From positions 1 through 26,256 of the IMG/VR virus record IMGVR_UViG_3300010396_000095: a stretch of 26,256 nucleotides of DNA; one strand, 5' to 3'. This document shows positions 14,720-22,733 of the stretch, in pieces; the first letter of the stretch is position 1; every line of letters starts with the position of its first letter. A program made the translations under genes and the position numbers. Below the pieces are notes generated by a model. That model was not told the origin of the DNA, did no database searches, and saw only the letters and a program-made list of their open reading frames with translations. The DNA comes from a virus.

Positions 14720-16164
14720 GCCGGAACTTCCTCGGCGCTGCCGGCCCCGTTGTCATCCTCCCGCTGCTTGTCATCCTTCTTGGCGTCGAGAAGTTCCAGC
14801 AGGGCAGAAGCCTCCTTGCCGACGGCCGGCGCGTTTTGGGCGCCACGCGAAGCCGCATTCCGCAGTGCCGCGTCCGATACCTTGCCGCCCTTGAAGATTG
14901 GGTAGGACTTGCCAGCCCCCAGGCAATCCTCTTGGTCGCGGTCGCCCATGTTCGGAGCGGACCATTCGCCGTGATCGACGTCGCCCGCGGCAATGGCCTT
15001 ACGCGCCCGGGCGGCGGTCGGGCCGTGGACGGCTTCTCCGCCGCGTTGCTCTGCCATGGCCTCGTTGAGAGCGGCACGGAGGTCGTCGGTGGGCAGTCCA
15101 CACTCCGCGGCGGCCTGAATCTCGCAGCTCAGGATGCCGACGCGAGTGCTGGGGGTGCCAGGAATGCCGTTCTCATCACCGGAAAGGTCATCGTCCCCAT
15201 CATCGTCGCCGCTGGGCAGCTTCGCGGTGATCGTCGAACGCAATTCGGCCAGCTTGCTCCGCAGGTGCCCGGCCTGCTCGTGCAAGCCCTGCATGCTCCG
15301 GGCCTCGTGCGCATTGGGGTTTGAGTCCATCCCGTGCAGCGCCTCGTGCGCCGAGTGGATCGATTCCCAAGCCGACCGGCAGGCCATCATTGCGTTCCGA
15401 CAGGCTGCCTGCGGCATGGAGTAGCCGGGCATGTTGCCGCGCACGTCGGTTTCGCCCGCCTCGACCCGCTCAATGGCTTGGTCAATGCTCCGAACCGAGA
15501 TGTCCGTCGCCGGATAAGCCGGGAAGGGGGTTGGGCTGACTTCGCCGAGGGGAATGTCCTTGAGCGTGCGGACGGGCATATCGCCGTCCTTGCTCCATTC
15601 GTCTTCTGGATCGCTGAACCCAAACGACACGCCCTTAATGTTGCCGTGCCTGATGTCCTCCGCCATGTCATTGGCATGGGTCGTGTTCGCAAGCCCGGCA
15701 TCAAATTTCAATCCCTTCTCGTCTTCGCCAAGATCCAGGGTGCCGGTTGAAGTTCGGGCGAATACGCGGCTTTGGTCGTGGTTGTAGAACATCACAATGT
15801 CCCTGCCGCTCGCCAGCGCCCTTTTGAAGGCACCGGGGGAAATCTGTTCGACGAACTTCTTGCCTCCCTTCGTCTTCAGCGGCAACGATCGTGAATTGAA
15901 GACGGCGGCATGCCCGAGAACATGGGGCTTCCCGTCGGCGCCTTTCTCGATACGAATGTCGGTCACGGCGTAGGTTCGGCGCTCGACCTCGGGGGCAATT
16001 GCGTTACGGGTTTCGGTGATCTCCATGGGGGCCTCGGTAGTTTCCCGCTGCTCGGGCTGATCGATCCGGGCTCTGCACTTGGGGCAGACCCTGACCGTCC
16101 GGCCGTCGTCGTTGACGGCCTCAATCAGCCGGGCGTGGCACGCGGGACAGGTGTAATGAATCAC
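14716..16164 (-). CDS. Prohead protease (S78) with N-terminal zinc ribbon and long C-terminal extension
   Basis: The serine protease domain spans about residues 62-226. It contains GHAAVFNSRSLPL (84-96), the catalytic His region MFYNHDQSRVFART (H129), the nucleophile region GVSFGFSDPEDE (S180), and EVSPTPFPAYPATD. It matures the capsid by removing the delta domain. Residues 1-35 form a zinc ribbon (C6, C9, C27, C30), unusual for the family. The C-terminal 250 residues form an extra region with a helical Cys/Met/His-rich part and an acidic Asp-rich loop (DDDGDDDLSGDE). GTG 16164 overlaps the portal stop (GTGA) and gives a sensible ribbon start. An internal ATG at 16026 preceded by GAGG could make a ribbon-free form. 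Confidence 0.9.
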   Translation of the reverse strand: MIHYTCPACHARLIEAVNDDGRTVRVCPKCRARIDQPEQRETTEAPMEITETRNAIAPEVERRTYAVTDIRIEKGADGKPHVLGHAAVFNSRSLPLKTKGGKKFVEQISPGAFKRALASGRDIVMFYNHDQSRVFARTSTGTLDLGEDEKGLKFDAGLANTTHANDMAEDIRHGNIKGVSFGFSDPEDEWSKDGDMPVRTLKDIPLGEVSPTPFPAYPATDISVRSIDQAIERVEAGETDVRGNMPGYSMPQAACRNAMMACRSAWESIHSAHEALHGMDSNPNAHEARSMQGLHEQAGHLRSKLAELRSTITAKLPSGDDDGDDDLSGDENGIPGTPSTRVGILSCEIQAAAECGLPTDDLRAALNEAMAEQRGGEAVHGPTAARARKAIAAGDVDHGEWSAPNMGDRDQEDCLGAGKSYPIFKGGKVSDAALRNAASRGAQNAPAVGKEASALLELLDAKKDDKQREDDNGAGSAEEVPA

Positions 16165-17804
16165 GATTGGACTTCGCACAAGTGCTTGATCAACTCGCCG
16201 GCCTTGGCCGCCGCCAGCACCGGCAACTCGGGACAGTCGGCGTGTCGCTCCGCTGCCAGCCGCTCAACTGCGGGGTGCGCTTCGTCGTGCTCGACGCCAA
16301 GCATCAGGCCCAGCGAGCGGATCGCCGGCGACAGGGCCTCGCGGACGTGCTGCTGGTGCTCGGCATAGAACTTTTCCACCTTCTCCGGGCTGGTGCGGAT
16401 CCGCGACAGGGCGTTGGACTCTTTGCGGAGCATGCGGCCGATGGCGTCTTCGAACACGACCCGCATTGCCCCCACGGCGATGGCCCGGCGGGCGGCGGGA
16501 TCGGCCCCGCCGAACGGGGCGGATCCGGAACCGGGCTTGCCGGCCTGCGTCGGCTCGGCGGGCGCCGTCTGCTGGAGCACCACCTTGGCGTTCTGTTCGT
16601 TGGACGGGGACAGGTACACATCGCCCTGTTTGCCGATCGGCTGCTCGCCCTCCATCCGCAGCACGTCATTCGCAGATAAGTAGCCCCACTGGCGCCCGGA
16701 AGCGTAATAATTCTGCCGGGCGGTCAGGTCAGCCCGGAGCAGGGCCCGCTCGTCAAACTTGACGTAGTTTTGTCCGGGCTGGCATAGCTTCCGGGTCGCC
16801 TCTTGTTCGAACTTCGTCAGCCACGGGCTCATCGTGTAGACCAGGAATTCCAAACTGGCCTGCTCAATGTTGCTGTGGGTTGCGCGCTCGTGGTCGCCGA
16901 GCATGTGCGGGGGAATTCGGTACAGCCTGGCGATGTCGATGATGGAGAACTTCCGCGTCTCCATGAACTGCGCCTCGTCGGGCGGGACACCGACGCGCGA
17001 GTATTTGATTCCCTCCTCAAGGATCGCCGTCTTATTGGCGTTGCCGCTGCCGCCGTGCATCGCGTGCCAACTCTCCCGCAGGTTCGCCCGCGCCTCCGGC
17101 TTCAGCTTGGTCGGATATTCCAGCACGCCGGCGACGGTGGCGCCGTTGCCAAAGAACGTCGCCCCGAAGATTTCCGCAGCCTTGCCCGCGCCGATCGACT
17201 CGCGGGCCATGGCGATCGGACTGTATCCCTTCAGGCCGTCGAAGCTGAGGCCGGGAACGTGCAGGATTTCCGACGGGTCGTACGTCTCCCCCAACTCGGT
17301 GCGGTATTGCAGCCGGCCACCCTTTCGCTCGGGGTGCGTGCGGTCGGGCGTCAGGATCCGCAGTTCCCGCGGCCGACCGGCGTTGTCCCGGAGGATCCGG
17401 GCGTAGCAGTTGCCCCAGCCCAGACAGTGGTGCATCAGCGTTTCCTTGAAAGTAAACGCCGAAATCTCCTCGTTGGGGGCGTACCGCAACAAGGGATATG
17501 CGGGGCTTTCCTTGTCGCGGTGCCGCTCCTTGTCGTCTTCGTCCCCCTCGTACACCGCCCAGGGAAGCATGCCGATGGTTTCGCCGAGGATCTTGTGGGC
17601 GGCATAGACGGCGACGACGGTCAGCGCCGTGTGCTCGTTGATCTGCACGCCGGATCGCGTGGGGCCATCGCCCCAGATCATGTCGAGCTGCGACGGGTTG
17701 ACGGCAAACGTCGGGCTCTCCAGCGACCGCTGTTCGTCGCCCACGGGCGGCAAGGGCATGGATTGGGCGCGGAAGATGGAGGTGATTCTGGAGAAGATCC
17801 CCAT
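16161..17804 (-). CDS. HK97-family portal protein
   Basis: The 547-residue product is a clear HK97-type portal. It has an early AVYAAHKILGETIGMLPWAV (65-84), then CLGWGNCYARILRD, the FDGLKGYSPIAMARESIG region, and the FFGNGATVAGVLE loop. The segment RLYRIPPHMLGDHERATHSN (about 294-313) is diagnostic, and is followed by the QASLEFLVYTMSPWLTKFEQ stem. Portals form the dodecameric DNA gate at one capsid vertex. Beyond the usual end of the family (about residue 425) is an extra helical region of about 120 residues (ARRAIAVGAMRVVFEDAIGR onward). ATG 17804 is 11 bases after the terminase stop. Confidence 0.95.
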   Translation of the reverse strand: MGIFSRITSIFRAQSMPLPPVGDEQRSLESPTFAVNPSQLDMIWGDGPTRSGVQINEHTALTVVAVYAAHKILGETIGMLPWAVYEGDEDDKERHRDKESPAYPLLRYAPNEEISAFTFKETLMHHCLGWGNCYARILRDNAGRPRELRILTPDRTHPERKGGRLQYRTELGETYDPSEILHVPGLSFDGLKGYSPIAMARESIGAGKAAEIFGATFFGNGATVAGVLEYPTKLKPEARANLRESWHAMHGGSGNANKTAILEEGIKYSRVGVPPDEAQFMETRKFSIIDIARLYRIPPHMLGDHERATHSNIEQASLEFLVYTMSPWLTKFEQEATRKLCQPGQNYVKFDERALLRADLTARQNYYASGRQWGYLSANDVLRMEGEQPIGKQGDVYLSPSNEQNAKVVLQQTAPAEPTQAGKPGSGSAPFGGADPAARRAIAVGAMRVVFEDAIGRMLRKESNALSRIRTSPEKVEKFYAEHQQHVREALSPAIRSLGLMLGVEHDEAHPAVERLAAERHADCPELPVLAAAKAGELIKHLCEVQS

Positions 17805-17815
17805 GGGGTTTGTCG

Positions 17816-19444
17816 TCAGATGTATTGGATGCCGTGCGACTCGTACACGCTGCCGGAGTCGGGCCGCAACATCGCCCGCCCCAGCGCCATGACGGTCGCA
17901 ACGATGCCGTCGATGCGCTCGGTGCTCTTTTTCTTCGACGGCTTGAGGTTCCCGGCCGCGTCCTGTTCAACGCTCACGTTTCCGGCCATCCACCGCAGAA
18001 CCGGGTGTCCGCCGTGAGCAATTCGGCCGCCCAGGACCAACTTTTCAAGTTCCTTGGTGGGCGCCGACATCGACGCGAAGCCCTGGCCGTAAGGGACCAT
18101 CTCGATGCCGTCTCCCATCAACTGCGTGGTGATTTGCGTCGCGTTCCATCGGTCCACCGCCAGTTCGCGGATGTGGTAGACCTGCGACAGTTCGTTGATC
18201 TTGGCACGGATATGGTCGTAGTCGACCACGTTGCCCGGAGTCGCCTCAATCAGGCCCTGCCTGGCCCACAGCGGATAGGGAACACGATCGCGGCGCTCCC
18301 GGGTCTGGATGTTGTCTTCTGGGGCCCAGAAGAACGGCAAAATCGAATACCCGTCATCGTCTTCGGGAAAAAGCAGGATCAGGGCGGCAATGTCGGTCGT
18401 GGTCGCCAGGTCCAGCCCGGCATAGCACTCCCGTCCGGCCAGTTCCGCCGCGTCAACCGGTCCGGCGCAGGCATCCCACTTCAGCATCGACAGCCAGCGG
18501 ATGTCCTGCTCGGTCCAGATGTTCAGGCGATACCGCTTGAACGCGTTCTCTTTGGCCGGGCTGTTCTGCGCCTCCTGGCAATCGGACGCGAAGGCATCGG
18601 CCTTGACCGTGACGCCGTAGGACGGGTTGGCCTTGCGCCAAGTCTTTTCCTTGGTCCAGTCGTCGGTCTCGTCCGCGCCGGCAATGAAGGCAAAGAATGT
18701 GTCGTCGTAGAAGGTGCCGTTTAAGATCTTCTCTGCGTACTCGTGCTGCTCCCAGCAGATCGAATGTCGGTCGTAACCGGCCGTGGTGATCGACAGCAAC
18801 ATCGGCTGGCGACGCGAGGCCCCGCCGTAGGTAAGCGTGTCCCACAAGCGGCGGTTGGGCTGGGCGTGCAGCTCGTCAAAGATCAGGCCGTGGATGTTCA
18901 GCCCTTCCTTCGTTGCCACCTCGGCGGAAAGGGCCTTATAGAACCCGCGGCTGGCCGGGTAGATGATCCGCTTGGTCGACCGCACCACCTCCAGCCGGCG
19001 GGACAGGTCGGGCGATGCCTCGACCATGTTTGCCGACTCGTTGAAAACGATCGTGGCCTGATCCCGATCCGCGGCCGCCGCATAGACTTCGGCGCCGGGC
19101 TCGTTGTCGCCCGCCAGCAGATAGACGCCGATGCCGGAACTCAGTGTGCTCTTGCCGTTCTTCTTGGGGATCTCGATGTACCCCTTGCGGTACCGGCGGG
19201 TTCCGTCCGGTCGCTTCCAGCCGAACAGCGGGGCGATCACGTCCTGCCACTGCCAGTCAAGCAATTCGAACGGCTTGCCAGCCCATTCCCCCTTGGACTG
19301 ACGCAGGAAGCGCCGGAAAAACGTCCGGACCCGCTCGGCGGCCTGAAGGTCGAACCGGCAGCCCTCCGCAACCGCGTGCTCGTCGGCGATGGACAGGGTC
19401 CACCGCTTGGTCAGCGCATCAACCGCTTTGCATGAATTCTTCAA
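17816..19444 (-). CDS. terL: Terminase large subunit
   Basis: A packaging ATPase/nuclease of 542 residues. The ATPase has a Walker A-type IPKKNGKS (92-99), Walker B LIFDE (187-191) and a coupling motif SITTAGYD (218-225). The nuclease has the acidic residues of an RNase H-like fold: D345 in GLDLATTTD, D431 in AVDRWNA and D512 in RIDGIVA. All key residues appear intact. The start is a TTG at 19444, overlapping the small terminase by 26 bases in another frame; no ATG or GTG lies close enough to replace it. The pairing with a P27-type small subunit is usual for HK97-like cos phages. Confidence 0.95.
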   Translation of the reverse strand: MKNSCKAVDALTKRWTLSIADEHAVAEGCRFDLQAAERVRTFFRRFLRQSKGEWAGKPFELLDWQWQDVIAPLFGWKRPDGTRRYRKGYIEIPKKNGKSTLSSGIGVYLLAGDNEPGAEVYAAAADRDQATIVFNESANMVEASPDLSRRLEVVRSTKRIIYPASRGFYKALSAEVATKEGLNIHGLIFDELHAQPNRRLWDTLTYGGASRRQPMLLSITTAGYDRHSICWEQHEYAEKILNGTFYDDTFFAFIAGADETDDWTKEKTWRKANPSYGVTVKADAFASDCQEAQNSPAKENAFKRYRLNIWTEQDIRWLSMLKWDACAGPVDAAELAGRECYAGLDLATTTDIAALILLFPEDDDGYSILPFFWAPEDNIQTRERRDRVPYPLWARQGLIEATPGNVVDYDHIRAKINELSQVYHIRELAVDRWNATQITTQLMGDGIEMVPYGQGFASMSAPTKELEKLVLGGRIAHGGHPVLRWMAGNVSVEQDAAGNLKPSKKKSTERIDGIVATVMALGRAMLRPDSGSVYESHGIQYI

Positions 19445-19880
19445 AATCGTCTCGGGGAGACTGGTCGGGAGATTTCAGCTTCACTCGACTTGCCGGGCTC
19501 AGGCCAAACTCGCTGAGGAACTTGGCGAGGATTAACATCGACCGGTTCTTCTGCGATACCGCCGGGTGGGGAAGTAGATTGCCGTTGGCGGTCGTGATCG
19601 TCTTCCCGTCCGTCCGCAGCGTTTCGACCGCATCCCTAAGGTCTGCGAATGCCTGGCAGTATCCGGCCAGCGCGGCCCGGTCGACCACAGTTAACAATCC
19701 CATGCGATGGAGCTCGGGAACGATCCCGTTCCACTCGCGCTTGGCTTCGTCGTCCAGCCAGTCGGGGCACAGAGGCAGCTCGCGCGATGGCTGGGGTTCG
19801 CGTAAATTCAGTGGGCGGCAACCAGGATTGCCCGCCAGAATCTTTAGAATCGTGGGTTTTGGCTTGCGTCCACGCGGCAT
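19419..19880 (-). CDS. terS: Terminase small subunit (P27 family)
   Basis: A 153-residue protein with the signature P27-family start MPRGRKPKPTILKILAGNPG (1-20), followed by a Pro-rich RPLNLREPQPSRELPLCPDW. The helical DNA-binding core has WNGIVPELHRMGLLTVVDRA (about 50-69) and AALAGYCQAFADLRDAVETL. It recognises the packaging site and recruits the large subunit. ATG 19880 has no clear Shine-Dalgarno sequence (a run of T precedes it), so it may be weakly translated. Its end overlaps the large subunit gene. Confidence 0.93.
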   Translation of the reverse strand: MPRGRKPKPTILKILAGNPGCRPLNLREPQPSRELPLCPDWLDDEAKREWNGIVPELHRMGLLTVVDRAALAGYCQAFADLRDAVETLRTDGKTITTANGNLLPHPAVSQKNRSMLILAKFLSEFGLSPASRVKLKSPDQSPRDDFEEFMQSG

Positions 19881-19980
19881 GAAAAACCGTTAATCAGGTG
19901 GAAACGGGTCCCATTTGCTAATTTCGCAGGATATCGCGTGACTGGTCGGCGACGGTCCGGACGAGGCCCATTTAGATAAT

Positions 19981-19998
19981 TTGACCCCCTATACCCCA
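19981..19998 (-). other. G-rich intergenic motif, candidate cos/packaging site
   Basis: The only gap between the HNH endonuclease and the small terminase (19881-20020) carries, on the transcript strand, GGGGTATAGGGGGTCAA, followed by an AT-rich stretch TTATCTAAATGG. HK97-like phages with an HNH gene beside a P27-type terminase usually have cos in this gap. The identification is inferred from place and base composition; no cut site can be read directly. Confidence 0.35.
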
Positions 19999-20020
19999 TC
20001 TTCACATCAACAGCGTTCCA

Positions 20021-20353
20021 TCACTGCCGATCTGTCGCACCGGATCCAGTCCTATCTTCAGTCGCGGTCTTGCGGTCGTGGCATCGCTTGCACAGCGGCT
20101 GCCAGTTGCCCTCATCCCAGAATAGTTCGTGGTTGCCGCGGTGGGGAGTACGATGGTCGACAACCGTTGCCGGCGTCATGCGTCTATCCGCTTCGCACCG
20201 CACGCAGAATGGATTGGCTTTGAGATATCGCCTGCGGGCCTTCTCCCATGCAGTGGTGTACCCACGCTGCCTTGCGGATGGTCGATCAGTCATCGACGGG
20301 GAGGGCCGGCTTGCCCTGAGCCGGTCGGCATGTGATAGCGGGCGGCAGGGCAT
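20021..20353 (-). CDS. HNH homing-type endonuclease beside terminase
   Basis: A 110-residue HNH nuclease. It has a zinc knuckle FCVRC (C50, C53), the catalytic VVDHRTPHRGN (D66, H67), and the closing EGNWQPLCKRCHDRK with N83, C88, C91 and H92. The RPSARQRGYTTAWEKARRRY segment before it is the usual lead-in of phage HNH proteins. In HK97-like phages such a protein assists terminase in cos cleavage. I choose ATG 20353, which overlaps the TGA of the fibre gene (TGATG); an internal ATG at 20293 lacks a ribosome site. The gene lies just before the small terminase with a 140-base gap. Confidence 0.88.
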   Translation of the reverse strand: MPCRPLSHADRLRASRPSPSMTDRPSARQRGYTTAWEKARRRYLKANPFCVRCEADRRMTPATVVDHRTPHRGNHELFWDEGNWQPLCKRCHDRKTATEDRTGSGATDRQ

Positions 20354-22731
20354 CAGTTCAATTGGCTCTGCAACTCGGGCAGCGGATAGGTGGCATTCGT
20401 TCCGGTGGTAAACGGATCGCTCCATCGCGAATCGCCGTCGACTTGGAACTGATACTTGGCTGCTTGCAGCATCGTGGCCTGCACAAGCCCATCAGACCCG
20501 CTCGTTACCGAGAACGACGTACGTAGATAAACATTCGTGCTTTGCGCTGCGTCGTAGAGCCTGAAGTTGACCTTTGTGTATGCCTTGATCGTCCCCGACC
20601 CGTCGTAGGTATACCCGTAAGCATTGGTCTGTCCGGGCGTTCCAGCCGGCGTGATGACCACTTGCGCCATCGAGTACGTATGCGTCGTCACCCCCGACAC
20701 GGCCAGCGTGGCCGGCGTGAACGTGTACCCGGCCGCCGCGATGGCCACGGTGTACGTCGCGGTACCGAGACTGAACGCGATCTGCCCACTACTGTTGGTC
20801 ACGCCGCTGAAAACGCTCGACCCTTGCGTCATCGAGACCGTGGCGTTTTGAATCGGGTTCGTCCCGTCGTTGACTGTGATCGTGACGGAGTTGGCACCGG
20901 TGCCGGTATTGCCGGCGGTGGGCAGGGCGGCGATCTGTCCGGTGTTGTTGAAGCTCTGACTTCCGGCCAGTACCGCCGAAGTTGCCGCGGCGGTTGCCTG
21001 TGTCGCGGCCGTGGCAGCACTGGACGCGGCACTTGCGGCGTTCCCCTGTGCCGTCACCGCGTTGGGGCTATCGGCGGCATTGGTGCCGAGCGGGTCCGTC
21101 TTGGCCTTGATCGCGTTGGCGGTCGTTTGCAGTGTCGCCTGTGCCGCCGCCGTCGCGTCCCCGATCACCGTGCTCATCGTCACCGGAGCGCCCGGGTCGC
21201 CTAATGCGCGAGATTGAAACTGCTGCACGTTCGCCGGCAGCGGCGTCATGCCGTTGACGAAACCCGACACAATTACGCCGGTTGTGGAGGCGGCGACCGA
21301 AAACATTTCGGCAACCACCGGCTCGACGACCGCCTGCGAGCCGTAGAGCGTTTCGTGGATCAGGTCCACCGTGTGGTTTTGTACTTGGTCCCAGAAATTG
21401 GTATCCGGCGGCATGTTCGCCGTGCTGGACGTATGTCCGGTATTGCACTTGTACGTATAAAAAGCCCCGCCGGTGGCCAGCGGAACCGTCACGATGTCGC
21501 CGGGGCCGTACGTTGCCCCCACGGCCCACGCGCCCCGACTGGATCCGGAGGGCAGCTCATTAATCGCGTTGAAGCCCCGGTCCTCGGTCAGACGGCGCGC
21601 GTTGATCGCAATGACCGTCGGGTCGGCCTGCGCGATCGCGTCACAGACGCCCGGGTACTGATCGTGCTCGGTCTGTTGACCGGAGGTGAGCGTCCCCCGC
21701 CAGATGTCCCCGATCAGAATGATCGGGATCGTCGAACTGACGTTGGCCCTGAACCAGGCGATCAGGGCGAGCAGATTGGTCTGGAATTGCAGGGCCGTGG
21801 TGCCGGCGGCCGAATCGTTCGCCCCGTAGTAGATCGTGATGACGTCGTACTTCTGCGCGACCAGGAACGGCCCGCAGTTGCTGTGATTGGTCAGCCAGCT
21901 CGTCGAGTCGTACCCGCCGGCCGAATAGGTATCGACCGTCATCCCGTACGTCGGCGTGGCCGGACGATACCGCACGCCCAGCACGTCCACCGGATCGGTC
22001 GTCGATGAGAGCAGGTAGAGCGTCGGGTATTGCTTGCCGGCGGAAGGGGTCGGGGAAAAAGGCCCGAGCGTGAACGTGATCGTCTTGGGGCCGGTCGCGT
22101 TGTTGATGTCCAGGGCGGTGGTTCCGCTATTGGTCACCGGCGCTCCGTCGTACAGCATCGTCGCAGCCGCCGCCCAGCCGAACTGCCAGAAGACTTGGCC
22201 GGAGGTTGCACCGTGCCACGCCTTGGTCGCCACCGTCACGTCGATATAGACCGACAGCGAGTCGGTCCCGGCGTTGGGGAAATAGTTGCCGCCGATCAAG
22301 CCGTACGCGTAGGAGAGCTCGTTCCGGGGGAAGCACTTCGCCATGAACATGTTGGCGTCGGTGTTGTTGATCGCCTTGCAGACGTTCGCCCCTAGGAACG
22401 AGAGTTGGGGCGGCAGCTTGTCCGGCGTCAGGCGCATCGCGGTGCCGCCGGTGTTGTTCACCGTTCCGCCGCAAAAATAGCCCGTCGCACTTCCCGGGCC
22501 GCCGGTGTTCCACAAAAGCCCCGATCCCGGCGAATTGTGAAAATGCTCCGCGAAGGCGGCGTCCAGCAGCGGGAGAAGGTGATGCCCGTTTCCGTTGGGG
22601 TTGGTCGAGCGCGAGTCCCCGATCCACGCCATGCGGCAGGCCTGCGTCACCGCCTTTGCCAGTACGGCGGCAAGCAGCGCCGGATTCTGGGCGGTGTGGT
22701 ACGGGACGGCGGTGTAGGTGGGGAAACTCAT
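20353..22731 (-). CDS. SGNH-hydrolase tail fibre/esterase with inserted carbohydrate-binding-like module
   Basis: The 792-residue product has an N-terminal SGNH/GDSL hydrolase. The nucleophile block is AWIGDSRS (35-42, S40), the third block is YYGAND (301-306), and the last block DLIHE (456-460) holds D456 and H459. Between the third and last blocks, residues about 400-450 (GAWAVGATYGPGDIV through NFWDQV) look like a chitin/cellulose-binding CBM5/12-like module. After an Ala-rich coiled linker (about 520-600) comes an Ig/carboxypeptidase-regulatory-like module (VTITVNDGTNPIQNATVSM onward, about 615-680) and a beta-rich tail. It probably deacylates a host surface polysaccharide as part of a fibre. 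ATG 22731 lies 2 bases after the upstream stop. Confidence 0.85.
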   Translation of the reverse strand: MSFPTYTAVPYHTAQNPALLAAVLAKAVTQACRMAWIGDSRSTNPNGNGHHLLPLLDAAFAEHFHNSPGSGLLWNTGGPGSATGYFCGGTVNNTGGTAMRLTPDKLPPQLSFLGANVCKAINNTDANMFMAKCFPRNELSYAYGLIGGNYFPNAGTDSLSVYIDVTVATKAWHGATSGQVFWQFGWAAAATMLYDGAPVTNSGTTALDINNATGPKTITFTLGPFSPTPSAGKQYPTLYLLSSTTDPVDVLGVRYRPATPTYGMTVDTYSAGGYDSTSWLTNHSNCGPFLVAQKYDVITIYYGANDSAAGTTALQFQTNLLALIAWFRANVSSTIPIILIGDIWRGTLTSGQQTEHDQYPGVCDAIAQADPTVIAINARRLTEDRGFNAINELPSGSSRGAWAVGATYGPGDIVTVPLATGGAFYTYKCNTGHTSSTANMPPDTNFWDQVQNHTVDLIHETLYGSQAVVEPVVAEMFSVAASTTGVIVSGFVNGMTPLPANVQQFQSRALGDPGAPVTMSTVIGDATAAAQATLQTTANAIKAKTDPLGTNAADSPNAVTAQGNAASAASSAATAATQATAAATSAVLAGSQSFNNTGQIAALPTAGNTGTGANSVTITVNDGTNPIQNATVSMTQGSSVFSGVTNSSGQIAFSLGTATYTVAIAAAGYTFTPATLAVSGVTTHTYSMAQVVITPAGTPGQTNAYGYTYDGSGTIKAYTKVNFRLYDAAQSTNVYLRTSFSVTSGSDGLVQATMLQAAKYQFQVDGDSRWSDPFTTGTNATYPLPELQSQLN

Positions 22732-22733
22732 GG

